A stretch of DNA of 64,000 bases, from NCBI GenBank assembly GCA_963802095.1, contig CAWDHI010000002.1, forward strand, positions 248,001 to 312,000, written 5' to 3'. Position 1 is the first letter of the stretch. The number at the start of each line of letters is the position of its first letter. Source of the DNA: CAVVEQ01 sp963802095. Lineage in GTDB: Bacteria; Chloroflexota; Anaerolineae; Anaerolineales; Anaerolineaceae. This document shows positions 18,218 through 27,471 of this stretch, in pieces. Made by a program: the position numbers and the translations under genes. A model generated the notes under the pieces. It made no database searches. It saw nothing but the letters and a program-made list of their open reading frames with translations, and was not told the DNA's origin.

Positions 18218-18903
18218 CACCTGCCATCGCAAAGAATCCCGGTCTGTTGTATGTAATTGCCACCCCAATTGGCAACTATCAGGATATCACTCTGCGCGCC
18301 CTTGAAGTATTTCGCTCCGTGAGCGCTATCGTCTGCGAAGAAATACGCGAGGGATCCATTCTAATGAAGAAACTGGGGATCGGATCGGTGGAGTTGATCT
18401 CATTGAACGAACATAACGAAAAGGAGAAAGCCCCGGAGTTAATAACCAGGTTGTGGCAGGGTCAATCACTCGCATTGATATCGGATTGCGGGACACCGGT
18501 ATTTTCAGATCCCGGCAGCAAACTGATAGCGCAAGCTGTTCAAGCTGGAGTCCGGGTGGTGCCGGTACCCGGGGCTTCTTCGCTGATGGCAGCGCTTTCC
18601 ATCCTGGATTACCCCCTGGAGCATTTCCTTTTCGCCGGGTTTCTTCCACGGGATCAACGGGAAAGGACCCGTGAGCTGATCCGCTTGCGGGATACCCGGC
18701 TGCCGCTCATCCTGATGGATACACCATACAGGATGAATTCAGTTCTCGCTGATATTGAAAAGACATTTGGTCCCCGTCAGGTGTGTACCCTGGCAACCAA
18801 TTTAACCCTCCCTGACGAGAAGATCTACCGGGGGACGGTAAAGCAAATCCTCGCCGAGGTGGCTGGTCGAAAAGCCGAGTTCATCCTGATACTCCCCCGC
18901 TAA
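18214..18903 (+). CDS. RsmI-like SAM-dependent methyltransferase
   Basis: Tetrapyrrole-methylase-fold protein related to RsmI, which 2'-O-methylates C1402 of 16S rRNA. Motifs are LLYVIATPIGNYQDITLRAL at the start, SDCGTPVFSDPGSKL and PVPGASSLMAALS. It has 229 residues against about 280 for usual RsmI and lacks the C-terminal winged-helix part; the motif region also varies (VCEEIREGS where RsmI has an AEDTR-type sequence). It may thus be a divergent or shortened RsmI-like enzyme. It overlaps znuB by 4 bp (ATGA), yet has no obvious link to zinc. Confidence 0.72.
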   Translation: MTPAIAKNPGLLYVIATPIGNYQDITLRALEVFRSVSAIVCEEIREGSILMKKLGIGSVELISLNEHNEKEKAPELITRLWQGQSLALISDCGTPVFSDPGSKLIAQAVQAGVRVVPVPGASSLMAALSILDYPLEHFLFAGFLPRDQRERTRELIRLRDTRLPLILMDTPYRMNSVLADIEKTFGPRQVCTLATNLTLPDEKIYRGTVKQILAEVAGRKAEFILILPR

Positions 18904-18982
18904 GATCAACCTTTTCATTTTTGCAACTAATCCTACCGGCTTCCGTAATCAGAATATAAAAACAAATCATTTGGAGGAAAAA

Positions 18983-19768
18983 ATGAAAAGATTTCTCGTT
19001 ATCCCTTTTCTGGTTATGCTCGTTCTTGGGCTAAGCGCTTGCAGTATTCTTCCTAGTGTTGATCCTGGGAATCAGGTCACCGAAACCCGGGATGTAAGCG
19101 GATTTCATGCGGTTCGGTTCGATGCTGCCGGGAAAATGTCGATAGCCCAGGGCGAAACAGAATCTCTCAAAATTGAGGCTGGAAATAATATCCTGCCGCA
19201 TATTTTGACCGAAGTGGTCAATGGCGTGTTGATCATCCGGGTGGATGAGCCACGCTGGAATGTTGGAATCCCTCAACCCGTGGAATATACCTTAGTGGTG
19301 AAAGAGTTGGATGACTTCATCGTTTCCGGAGCAGGTGATGTTAAGATCGATGACCTGCAAAGCACTACAATGAAGATTGATATAAGCGGAGCTGGGAACT
19401 TCGACATTGATAGTCTGCAAGCAGACTCCTTGGATTTAGGTCTCAGTGGTGCCGGAAATGTTCAAATATCTGATCTCAAGGTCGCTACTCTGGATGCCAC
19501 GTTGGGAGGAGCCGGTAATTTCGACCTCGCTGGAAAGGCAACAGAGCAAACCGCCCTGCTCACCGGTCTTGGCAGCTACCAGGCAGGTGATCTGGAATCT
19601 GCCAGTGTAATGGTGCAGGTTTCCGGGGCAGGCGGCGCCACAGTGTGGGCAACCGAATTACTGGAGGTCATTATCTCCGGGGCAGGATCCGTTGAATACT
19701 ACGGATCGCCAAATGTCACGGAAGATGTGAATGGCGTTGGGTCTGTACAGAGCTTGGGAAACAAGTGA
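18983..19768 (+). CDS. DUF2807 (head GIN domain) lipoprotein
   Basis: A secreted 261-residue lipoprotein (signal peptide with lipobox GLSACS). The body is built of repeating beta strands with the recurrent motif SGAG (ISGAGNFDI, LSGAGNVQI, VSGAGGATV, ISGAGSVEY), characteristic of the DUF2807 parallel-beta fold. Role unknown; the family is called a putative autotransporter adhesin only by annotation habit. ATG at 18983 is chosen because GGAGG lies 6-10 bases upstream. Confidence 0.82.
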   Translation: MKRFLVIPFLVMLVLGLSACSILPSVDPGNQVTETRDVSGFHAVRFDAAGKMSIAQGETESLKIEAGNNILPHILTEVVNGVLIIRVDEPRWNVGIPQPVEYTLVVKELDDFIVSGAGDVKIDDLQSTTMKIDISGAGNFDIDSLQADSLDLGLSGAGNVQISDLKVATLDATLGGAGNFDLAGKATEQTALLTGLGSYQAGDLESASVMVQVSGAGGATVWATELLEVIISGAGSVEYYGSPNVTEDVNGVGSVQSLGNK

Positions 19769-19787
19769 GCTGAATAAAGCATGAAAA

Positions 19788-19818
19788 TGGAACCGGTAAA
19801 CTCGGTTCTATTTATTTA
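19788..19818 (+). terminator. terminator after the DUF2807 gene
   Basis: Arms GAACCG (19790-19795) and CGGTTC (19803-19808), followed by TATTTATTT. Moderate strength. Confidence 0.55.
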
Positions 19819-19855
19819 AACCGACCGGTTTGTTTTATTCTTATCATCTTATAAT
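19818..19855 (+). promoter_or_regulatory. palindrome and possible promoter of the two-ATPase ABC operon
   Basis: AAACCGACCGGTTT (19818-19831) resembles operators of TetR-family regulators, and TATAAT lies at 19850-19855. The palindrome would sit at the -35 region. It is followed by a T-rich stretch, so a second terminator hairpin is an alternative reading. No TetR gene is visible in the window. Confidence 0.4.
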
Positions 19856-19926
19856 CTTCAACAGGTGAAAAATCATTAAAATTCAATCCGTCCAATTTTG
19901 TTTTATTCGTCGGGGTAATTTGAAAA

Positions 19927-20664
19927 GTGAGCACGTCTTCAGAACCATTGATTCGCCTTCAGCATGTCAAAAAAATATACGAGACTGCTGCAGGTGATTT
20001 CACAGCATTGAAAGATATCTCCCTCAATATTCATGAGGGAGAATTCTTTGGCATTTTAGGAAAATCCGGCGCGGGAAAAACAACTCTATTGAATATGATC
20101 ACTGGGGTCGACCGGGTCTCTTCGGGGGAGGTCCTGGTGGGAAAAGCCGGTTCTGAAACCTCGATCCATACTTTGGACGAAGACCAGCTGGCGCTCTGGC
20201 GGGGCAAAAACCTGGGAGTGGTTTTTCAATCCTTCCAACTGCTTCCCATGCTAACTTTAGTGGAGAATATCATGCTTCCACTCGATCTTTGCGGGTTGTA
20301 TCGTCCTGCAGAAAGCAGGGAGAGGGCAATCGAACTTCTAAAATTGGTCGAGCTTGAAGAACACGCGCGAAAAACACCTAAAGCGATTTCAGGTGGGCAA
20401 CAGCAGCGGGTTTCGATCGCCCGGGCTTTAGCTGCTGACCCGCCCATCCTTGTTGCAGATGAACCCACCGGGAGCCTGGATTCGGTTACCGCGGATCATA
20501 TATTCGCGATTTTTGAGCGCCTGGTCAGTTCCGGGAAAACGATTGTTATGGTTTCTCACGATACAGGCTTGACTCCCCGGTTTTCCAGGCATCTTGTCAT
20601 CCACGATGGAGAGATCCTGGCAAATGGCACCGTTGTTACAAAAGGGAAGGTTCAGCGGTCTTGA
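19927..20664 (+). CDS. MacB/LolD-type ABC transporter ATP-binding protein 1
   Basis: ABC ATPase of 245 residues of the MacB/LolD group. Walker A GKSGAGKTT, signature ISGGQQQRVSIARALAA, Walker B ILVADEPTGSLDS, H-loop VMVSHD. The motif LWRGKNLGVVFQSFQLLPMLT is typical of exporters working with FtsX-like permeases. The start is GTG at 19927, just after TTTGAAAA; no strong ribosome site is seen. It overlaps the next ATPase gene by 4 bp. Substrate unknown (peptide, lipoprotein or drug are the family options). Confidence 0.88.
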   Translation: MSTSSEPLIRLQHVKKIYETAAGDFTALKDISLNIHEGEFFGILGKSGAGKTTLLNMITGVDRVSSGEVLVGKAGSETSIHTLDEDQLALWRGKNLGVVFQSFQLLPMLTLVENIMLPLDLCGLYRPAESRERAIELLKLVELEEHARKTPKAISGGQQQRVSIARALAADPPILVADEPTGSLDSVTADHIFAIFERLVSSGKTIVMVSHDTGLTPRFSRHLVIHDGEILANGTVVTKGKVQRS

Positions 20665-21794
20665 ATTCAAAATCAATCCAGCCCGAAACTGCGCAGGACG
20701 CGATCCATCTTTCACAAGTGGTAAAACAGTTCAAAAATGCCGCTGGTGTGTTTACGGTTTTAAAAGGAATTGATCTTAATCTAAAGCAGGGTGAATTCGT
20801 CTCAGTTGTTGGAAAATCAGGATCCGGAAAATCGACGCTACTTAATATGATCACCGGGATCGACCACCCTACTTCCGGTGAAGTACTTATTAACGGAACG
20901 AATATTTACTCTATGAATGAAAGCGAGCGGGCGCTTTGGAGAGGGAAAACCCTAGGTGTCGTTTTCCAATTCTTTCAGCTTCTCCCCATGCTGACGCTGC
21001 TTGAAAACGTCATGCTTCCGATGGATTTCGTGGGAAATTATGATTTTGATGAACGACCGAAACGCGCGATGGAATTATTAAAAATGGTGGGTCTTGAGCA
21101 ATTTGCGCATAAACTGCCCGGCGCTGTTTCCAACGGCCAGCAGCAAAGTGCTGCCATTGCTCGCGCACTTGCCAACGAGCCGCCGATCATCGTGGCCGAC
21201 GAACCCACAGGCAACCTCGATTCGCGTTCGGCTGAAAGCATCATCACCCTTTTTGATCAACTAGCAAAAAGTGGCAAAACGATCGCTATGGTGACTCACG
21301 ATCCCTCTCTAACCGAACGAACGTCACGGACGATCATCATCTCGGATGGCGAATTGATCAATGAAACAGTTGCTTTTTCTCTTTCACTCCTTTCCCATAA
21401 TCAAATGATGGCCGCAACCCGCCAAATCGAACGAGTTGCGTACGATCCCTCGCAAACGATCATCCACCAGGGGGAACATGTGCCTTCATTTTTCATGATC
21501 GAAGAAGGTGCGGTGGATATCGTATTGCATGGTCCCACTCCAAAAGAAGTGACTATTGCCAGATTGGGGAAAGGTGAATTCTTCGGGGAAGTCGAATTAA
21601 TGAAGGGAGGCAGATCCATCGCGACAGTCCGGGCGGCGAATTCCGGAGTAGTCAGTCTCGCAGCCCTGCCCCGCGACCGGTTCATGGAGTTATTGAAAGA
21701 ATCTCCCCTTACCGAAGGAGCCCTTGCCTCCATCGTGCAAACAAGGATCGAACAGAACCGGGTTGCAGATCAGCGCATTCGGAGTCGCAACTAA
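20661..21794 (+). CDS. MacB-type ABC ATPase fused to a cyclic-nucleotide-binding-like domain
   Basis: Residues 1-235 are a second MacB/LolD-type ATPase (Walker A GKSGSGKST, Walker B IIVADEPTGNLDS). Residues about 255-365 are a CRP/cNMP-binding beta-roll with the GEFFGEVELM cassette. The ABC signature is altered: VSNGQQQSAAIARAL instead of the SGGQQQR form, so two key positions differ. In the cNMP cassette the arginine that binds the cyclic phosphate seems shifted by one position (GGRSIATVRA), so ligand binding is uncertain. Start TTG overlaps the preceding stop (TTGA). It probably forms a heterodimer with the upstream ATPase on the single permease. Confidence 0.85.
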   Translation: MNSKSIQPETAQDAIHLSQVVKQFKNAAGVFTVLKGIDLNLKQGEFVSVVGKSGSGKSTLLNMITGIDHPTSGEVLINGTNIYSMNESERALWRGKTLGVVFQFFQLLPMLTLLENVMLPMDFVGNYDFDERPKRAMELLKMVGLEQFAHKLPGAVSNGQQQSAAIARALANEPPIIVADEPTGNLDSRSAESIITLFDQLAKSGKTIAMVTHDPSLTERTSRTIIISDGELINETVAFSLSLLSHNQMMAATRQIERVAYDPSQTIIHQGEHVPSFFMIEEGAVDIVLHGPTPKEVTIARLGKGEFFGEVELMKGGRSIATVRAANSGVVSLAALPRDRFMELLKESPLTEGALASIVQTRIEQNRVADQRIRSRN

Positions 21795-24236
21795 ATGATC
21801 AATTTTCGCCCCCGTTGGAGGAAAGTCCTGCACGATTTGGTTGATAATAAATCCCGCACCGTGCTTGTGGTGGTTTCCATCATCGTCGGGGTTTTTTCCA
21901 TCGGAGTGATCTCGGGAGCATATGCCATCATTTCCCAGGACATGAGTGCGAGTTATGCCGCCGGCAACCCTGCCAATGTCGAAGTGCGGGGAGAAGGTTT
22001 TGACCTTGATCAGGTCTCTATGGTTGGGAATTTAGCCGAAGTTATGGATGCGGAGGGCCGCCGGGTTATCACATCCCGATTTCGTGTGCCGGGTTCCAGT
22101 CAGTGGGTAACATTAAACCTGATAGCGATCAAAGATTTCAAGGATCTCAAGATCAACCACCTCACGCCCATCCTGGGGGAAAATTTCCCAAAAAAGAAAG
22201 AGATCATCCTTGAAGTAAAAGCTGCCGAAGAATTGGGTATCACCGTCGGAGATACGCTTGAGATCCAGCTTAATAATGGCACCATAAAAACCCTTCCAGT
22301 TGTTGGAATCGTTCAAGACCCGGCGACAGGGGCGGGAGATTTCCTGGCTTCCAACCTGGCGTATATCACTTCCAATTCACTGGGGTTTTTAAACGAACCT
22401 GAAATCTACAACCGTGTATACGCCACAGTAAAAGAAAATGGGAATGACAAGGAATACCTTCGCCAGGCAAATGCCGATGTCAAAGAAAAGCTGGAAAAGA
22501 GCGGGTCTGCCGTCCTGCGGACAAGGGTTGGCCTCTCAAATGAACACCCGCTTGCCTCTACCGTCCAGGCAATTCTTGGCATTTTGCTTGCCCTTGGGGT
22601 TCTGATCTTGTTTCTCAGCAGCTCATTGATCGCGAATACATTAAATGCACTTCTCAACCAGCACCTTCGCCATATCGGGGTGATCAAATTAATTGGCGGC
22701 CGCCGCGATCAGGTTATTGGCATGTACTTTGTCCTGATCATGGCTTTCAGCGCGATAGCCCTCGTAATAGCTGTCCCCCTGGGAGGCCAGGGAGCTTATA
22801 TGCTCGCAGATTTTATTGCAGCGAGTATCAATTTCCAATTGATGGGTTACCGGATCGTACCTTCTGCTTTGCTGATTCAAATCATCGTCGGCCTCGCGAT
22901 TCCTTTGCTTGCCGGTTTGGTTCCCGTTTTGAATGGTTCCCGGACTACTGTTTTGAATGCGCTGAATAGCGGTACTTCAGGTCGGGAGGAGAAAAAACAC
23001 AAAAAGGATGACCACAAGGCTTCGCCCTGGGAACATTTCCAGGTTAACACGACCACCTGGCTTGCAAGGCGGAAAATCCACATCCCCCGACCGCTTCTAA
23101 TTTCGCTTCGTAACACCTTTCGTCGAAAAGGCCGCCTGATGCTGACTCTCTTCACCCTTTCCATGGGAGGAGCGATCTTCATCGCAGTCTTCAATGTGCG
23201 GGTTTCTCTAAACGATTATATAGATCAGATAGGTCGTTATTTCCTTGCTGATATCACCCTGGATTTTGAGCAGCCGTACCGCCTGGCAAAAGTCCGAAAT
23301 ACCGCCATGCAAATCCCTGGCGTGCAGAATATTGAAGGTTGGGCATATGGGGCTGCTGAATTATTGAATTCGGATGGAACGACTGCTGAAAACCTGACAA
23401 TTCTTGCTCCACCGGCCGGCAGTAAATTGGTGAACCCGCAGCTTGTCTCCGGTAGATGGCTTCAACCTGGAGATGAAAATGTAATCACCGTTTCGGAAAG
23501 CATTCTGGATATTTACCCGGATCTGAAACCGGGTGATGAAGTTATGCTAAAAATGAACGGGAAGGATGACATTTGGAAAGTGGCCGGTATTTTCCAGTTT
23601 GTCAACCAGGAAGGCGCGATCGCCTACGCAAATTTTGAATACATGTCCAAGTATATCCATTTTCCAAATCAATCCTTTTCATATCGTATCGTGACGGACA
23701 ACCATGAGCCGGACTACCAACAGGCAATGGCAGATAAATTGGATGAATATTTCCGGGATGAAGGGTACAGGGTGAATAAAGCACAAACCGGTCTGAGTAC
23801 GCTAAAAAAAGCTTCCGAGAGCCTGGCAATTCTGGTTACTTTTTTGATGATCATGGCGCTGCTCACAGCACTGGTTGGCAGTATGGGTCTAACCGGAACA
23901 ATGGGTATGAATGTACTCGAACGCACCCGCGAGATTGGGATCATGCGATCGATTGGAGCGGTTGATAAGGTGATCATGCGGACTGTGATCGCGGAAGGTG
24001 CCCTTATTGGGATGATCTCCTGGGGTATCGGAGCTCTGCTTGCCATTCCATTTTCCTACCTGCTTTCAGCCATTGTCAGCTATGCCGTTTTTAAATTCCC
24101 GATCCCGGTGATATTTACCGCAGAAGGCTTTGTGATCTGGTTGTTCATTGTTCTTGCGCTTTCAGCTGTCGCAAGCATCCTTCCCGCCCGAAAAGCAGCC
24201 CGGTTAACCATTCGGGAAGTGCTGGCATACGAATAA
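21795..24236 (+). CDS. MacB/FtsX-like ABC transporter permease
   Basis: An 813-residue permease with two FtsX-like modules, as in LolC/E-type double permeases: an N-terminal helix (KSRTVLVVVSIIVGVFSIGVI) with a MacB-PCD extracytoplasmic domain, a three-helix block (about 265-390), a second N-terminal helix (LMLTLFTLSMGGAIFIAVFN, about 450) with another periplasmic-type domain, and a final three-helix block starting at about 675 (SLAILVTFLMIMALLTALVG). It begins directly after the ATPase stop codon, so the three genes form one operon. An IS element has inserted about 150 bp after its stop codon. Confidence 0.88.
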   Translation: MINFRPRWRKVLHDLVDNKSRTVLVVVSIIVGVFSIGVISGAYAIISQDMSASYAAGNPANVEVRGEGFDLDQVSMVGNLAEVMDAEGRRVITSRFRVPGSSQWVTLNLIAIKDFKDLKINHLTPILGENFPKKKEIILEVKAAEELGITVGDTLEIQLNNGTIKTLPVVGIVQDPATGAGDFLASNLAYITSNSLGFLNEPEIYNRVYATVKENGNDKEYLRQANADVKEKLEKSGSAVLRTRVGLSNEHPLASTVQAILGILLALGVLILFLSSSLIANTLNALLNQHLRHIGVIKLIGGRRDQVIGMYFVLIMAFSAIALVIAVPLGGQGAYMLADFIAASINFQLMGYRIVPSALLIQIIVGLAIPLLAGLVPVLNGSRTTVLNALNSGTSGREEKKHKKDDHKASPWEHFQVNTTTWLARRKIHIPRPLLISLRNTFRRKGRLMLTLFTLSMGGAIFIAVFNVRVSLNDYIDQIGRYFLADITLDFEQPYRLAKVRNTAMQIPGVQNIEGWAYGAAELLNSDGTTAENLTILAPPAGSKLVNPQLVSGRWLQPGDENVITVSESILDIYPDLKPGDEVMLKMNGKDDIWKVAGIFQFVNQEGAIAYANFEYMSKYIHFPNQSFSYRIVTDNHEPDYQQAMADKLDEYFRDEGYRVNKAQTGLSTLKKASESLAILVTFLMIMALLTALVGSMGLTGTMGMNVLERTREIGIMRSIGAVDKVIMRTVIAEGALIGMISWGIGALLAIPFSYLLSAIVSYAVFKFPIPVIFTAEGFVIWLFIVLALSAVASILPARKAARLTIREVLAYE

Positions 24237-24436
24237 TTAGACCCGTTTCGTAAAAAAATCCCAACCAAGCCACCGGTGGGGATATCCAATATAGTAACCG
24301 CTTCATTTGGATGCGGTTGACCAGGCGGTACATTCGGGTATGACCGTGCAAATCAATTTTTTTGATGTTGAATTGAAGAAGATCTTAATAATTAAAGGCT
24401 GACCTTTTGTAGTGCACCCCAATTGTTAGACATGCA

Positions 24437-25306
24437 TTAAGGTGACAAAAAGGACTGAGTTCGGAACTTAACAGGGCTCAGTCCTTTTAGTTTAACCTTT
24501 ATTCGGCGATTATTGTAATAATCGACATAATCACCTAACTGACTAGTGAAGTGATCCAGGGAGGAGAACTTCTGATTGTGGAAGAACTCAGATTTTAGTA
24601 TGCCAAAGAAGTTTTCCATTACGCAATTATCATAGCAGTTACCTTTTCTAGACATGCTTTGTCTGATCCCTTTGTCTTTGAGCATTTTTTGGTAGGGTCG
24701 CATTTGGTAATGCCATCCCTGATCGGAGTGCAGTATCAATTCAGAATGGTCAGGGATTTTCTGGAAGGCATCCCTGAGCATTTCAGCAACTTGGTGAAAG
24801 CTTGGACTCTTGGAAAGGGAGTAACTGACAATCTCGCCATTGAAAAGGTCCATGATTGGCGAAAGGTAAAGCTTTTGCCCAAACAGCTTGAATTCTGTGA
24901 TGTCTGTTGTCCATTTTGCATTGGGTCTTTCAGCTCTAAAGTTACGTTTCAAGAGGTTGGGGGCGATTTTTCCCACTTCACCTCGATAAGCATGATATCT
25001 CTTGGGTCGTAACTTACAGGTGAGTTTTTCCTGCTTCATAAGCTTCATGACCAGCTTGTGATTGGTCTGAAACCCTCTGTGACGCAATTCAAGCGTTACC
25101 CGCCGATATCCATAACGGCCCTTATTCTCCAAGCATATTTTCAGGATCTCATCTCGTTCATCCTTGTGCTTTAGAGGCTCCGAGAGTCGTTTCAGGTGAT
25201 AATAATAGCTGCTTCTGGGGACTTTCGCTATTATCAGAAGCAATTCCAGTGGATATTCTCGCCTTAGCTCAGAGATAACAGCTATCCGTTCTCTCTTTCG
25301 CTCTTT
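24437..25306 (-). CDS. IS3-family transposase OrfB (DDE integrase)
   Basis: Catalytic part of the transposase. Motifs: HTH_21 region GRYGYRRVTLELRHRG, first Asp in WTTDITEFKLFGQKLYLSPI, second in ILHSDQGWHYQM, Glu in NCYDNCVMENFFGILKSE. The first ATG is at 25243, but the frame is open further upstream and overlaps the OrfA 3' end, so the normal product should be an OrfAB fusion made by -1 frameshifting; an A AAG tetramer at 25306-25303 (minus strand) is a candidate slip site. The coordinates include this overlap. No frame damage is seen. Confidence 0.88.
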   Translation of the reverse strand, partial: KERKRERIAVISELRREYPLELLLIIAKVPRSSYYYHLKRLSEPLKHKDERDEILKICLENKGRYGYRRVTLELRHRGFQTNHKLVMKLMKQEKLTCKLRPKRYHAYRGEVGKIAPNLLKRNFRAERPNAKWTTDITEFKLFGQKLYLSPIMDLFNGEIVSYSLSKSPSFHQVAEMLRDAFQKIPDHSELILHSDQGWHYQMRPYQKMLKDKGIRQSMSRKGNCYDNCVMENFFGILKSEFFHNQKFSSLDHFTSQLGDYVDYYNNRRIKVKLKGLSPVKFRTQSFLSP

Positions 25307-25773
25307 TCCCGCTCTGCAACCAAGGCGTTCAATTTTTTTAGGTAAGCATTCTCTGCCTCAAGATATTGAATCCTATCCAGTAATTCTTCTTCCCTGGTCT
25401 TTGGCTGTTTAGGCTTTGGTATGCTTGGCTTTCTGCCCTTTTTCTTGTCCTTTAGTCCCTCTATGCCATTTTGCAAGTATCTTTGCTCCCACTGCCAGAC
25501 TGTTGATGATCCACTTATCCCTAATTGTATGCCCGCTTCCTGATAAGTAAGATTATTGTGATGCATATACATCAATACTTGGTATTTCTGCTCGGCCGTC
25601 AAGTGATATGCCCGTTTCCCTAAACCACTTTCCCCATGCGCTTCCACCATCTGAACAATTCTACTCACTACCCTTTCACTCATTCCAAACTGTCTGGCTA
25701 CCCTGGCGATACTCTCTCCTGCTTGTACTGCTTTGACCGCGGCTACTTTCTCTTCTAAACTGAATTTCGTCAT
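25282..25773 (-). CDS. IS3-family transposase OrfA (HTH, leucine zipper)
   Basis: DNA-binding part of the IS transposase. Two helix-turn-helix segments (KVAAVKAVQAGESIARVARQ and LTYQEAGIQLGISGSSTVWQ) are followed by a basic linker (KDKKKGRKPSIPKPK) and a leucine-zipper-like coiled coil (RIQYLEAENAYLKKLNALVA) used for oligomerisation. ATG at 25773 is chosen because AAAGGGGTG lies 9 bases upstream; an upstream in-frame start exists. Confidence 0.87.
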   Translation of the reverse strand: MTKFSLEEKVAAVKAVQAGESIARVARQFGMSERVVSRIVQMVEAHGESGLGKRAYHLTAEQKYQVLMYMHHNNLTYQEAGIQLGISGSSTVWQWEQRYLQNGIEGLKDKKKGRKPSIPKPKQPKTREEELLDRIQYLEAENAYLKKLNALVAEREKSERENG

Positions 25774-25864
25774 AAAAACTGCACCCCTTTCGGTTGGTTT
25801 TTTGTCCAACTTTTGGGGTGCAGTTCACTTTGTGGTCAGCCTTTAATTATTGATCAAGAAGTGT

Positions 25865-27178
25865 TCAGGCAAGCATATCGACCGTTTTCATTTCCAATTC
25901 GTCCGCTTCTGCCACCCGGATTCCCTCTTCCAGGTTGACCTTCGTCAAGATGTAGATCCCGACCGCAAAGAAGATCACCAGTGAAACAATGCTCAAACGG
26001 CTGTTACCCATGGCCGTGGAAACCAAAGCAAAGAGCAGGGGACCCAGGATGGATGCAAATTTCTCGAAAACGCTGAAAAAACCATAGAATTCAGCCGACT
26101 TGCTTTTCGGGATCATCTTCCCTATCATGGACCGGCTGAGCGCCTGGCTGCCGCCCTGAACCGTGGCAACCAGGACCCCAAGTACCCAGAATTGCCATTC
26201 CTGGTACATGAAATAACCCAATACCGAAATACCTGTGTAAACACAAAGCGTGATGATGATCGAGCGGATCGTGCCCAGTTTCTTCGCCAGATATCCAAAG
26301 AGGATAGCAAAAGGCGCCGCCAGGAATTGGACCATCAGCAGGGTGCCGATCAGGGTGGTTTCTCCAAATCCGAGTTCGTTTCCGTATGCCGTCGCCATAA
26401 CAATGATCGTACCGATCCCGTTGGCATACACCCAGAACGCGAGCATGCCCAGGGAGAGATCGCGGTAATGGCGGATATCCCGGAATGTTTGACCAAGGCG
26501 GCTGAAACTGGCGGTCAACGGTTTCATGTTTTCCTCACCTGCTTCGATCCGCCTTGGGGGCTCTTTGACATGCCGGAGGAGCGGCAGGGTGAAAACGAAC
26601 CACCAGATCGCCACGGTGACAAAACACAGGCGGGTCAACAGGGCTTTATCCAGTCCCAGCGCATCCGGCAGAACCAGGATCATCGCCAGGTTGATGGCCA
26701 GAAGAATTCCACCCCCGATGTAGCCCATCGCGTACCCGCGCGAGGAGACCTGGTCGATCTCATCCGGCCGGGCCACATGCGGCAGCAAACCGTCATAATA
26801 GACGAGGCTGCCCGCAAAGCCAATTTGTCCGAAAATGAAGAGAAGAGAGGCCAGCAGCCAATCCCCGGTCTGGATAAAGTACAGCAACGCCGTGGCAGTA
26901 ACACCAACGGCCATGAAGATCGCCAGGAAGCGCTTCTTGGCCCCGGTGAAATCCGCCACCGCACCCAGGATTGGGCTGATGATCGCTGCGATGAGCGCGG
27001 AGATGGAGGAAGTGAACCCCCAGTAGGCGGTGGCAATATTCGGAGCGAGCCCGGCAGCAGCAACCGAGGTGTAATAAACAGGCAGGACCGCCGCCATGAT
27101 GGTGGTGACGAAGGCAGAATTCGCCCAGTCATACATCGTCCAGGCCCAGATTGCTTTTTTATGCAGTTTCTCTTCCAT
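25865..27178 (-). CDS. MFS transporter, UMF1/Atg22-like
   Basis: A 437-residue, 12-helix major facilitator. The N-terminus AIWAWTMYDWANSAFVTTIM is the hallmark of the UMF1 (Atg22-like) family, and GAVADFTGAKKRFLAIFM is its loop 2-3 motif. Substrates of bacterial UMF1 proteins are largely unknown; fungal Atg22 exports amino acids from vacuoles. It stands alone between the IS element and the large surface-protein gene; the IS right end lies only 14 bp beyond its stop codon. Confidence 0.85.
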   Translation of the reverse strand: MEEKLHKKAIWAWTMYDWANSAFVTTIMAAVLPVYYTSVAAAGLAPNIATAYWGFTSSISALIAAIISPILGAVADFTGAKKRFLAIFMAVGVTATALLYFIQTGDWLLASLLFIFGQIGFAGSLVYYDGLLPHVARPDEIDQVSSRGYAMGYIGGGILLAINLAMILVLPDALGLDKALLTRLCFVTVAIWWFVFTLPLLRHVKEPPRRIEAGEENMKPLTASFSRLGQTFRDIRHYRDLSLGMLAFWVYANGIGTIIVMATAYGNELGFGETTLIGTLLMVQFLAAPFAILFGYLAKKLGTIRSIIITLCVYTGISVLGYFMYQEWQFWVLGVLVATVQGGSQALSRSMIGKMIPKSKSAEFYGFFSVFEKFASILGPLLFALVSTAMGNSRLSIVSLVIFFAVGIYILTKVNLEEGIRVAEADELEMKTVDMLA

Positions 27179-27471
27179 ATCGAAACCTCCAACCTTGGAT
27201 GAATTATCAAATATTATACAGAATAATTTTGGAATGTGTCTTTATCATTCCGTTAATGATAAATATAATCGATAGACATTTTTTTGTTTTTTAGGGAAAC
27301 ACAGGGAATGATTACCATGGTTCGAGTTTTCGGTTTTGTAAGGACAATCGGATCAAATTAATATATAATTAATCTGAAGCCTGATCCGGTTGTATTAATG
27401 TATTTAATCCTGGGTCCGATGATTGAAATAATATTGGTTGAAATCAAGAAAACAGGAAAAGGGGTTATTTT
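27179..27471. other. divergent intergenic region with promoter-like elements
   Basis: 293 bp without a gene between two divergent genes. It contains the inverted repeat TATCATT-5-AATGATA (27243-27249 and 27255-27261) next to TATAAT (27264-27269), and a second TATAAT at 27364-27369. AAAAGGGG at about 27457-27464 is the ribosome site of the surface-protein gene. Which -10 box serves which gene is not clear. Confidence 0.5.

Larger units (their letters stand above)
24387..25851 (-). mobile_element. IS3-family insertion sequence
   Basis: An element of about 1.46 kb with two overlapping transposase frames on the minus strand. Its ends are inverted repeats: AATAATTAAAGGCTGACC at 24387-24404 is repeated inverted at 25834-25851, and a second matching block (TGCACCCCAA-TTGTTAGAC versus TGCACCCCAA-AAGTTGGAC, 16 of 19 positions) lies inside. 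The exact outer ends and the 3-4 bp target duplication cannot be fixed because the junctions are AT-rich. OrfA/OrfB layout and DDE motifs place it near the IS150 group. Both frames seem intact, so it may be active. Confidence 0.9.

Noticed and set aside
26192..27202. A 336-codon open frame opposite the UMF1 transporter gene
   Set aside because: Antisense shadow; very rich in Gln, Arg and His and without homology.
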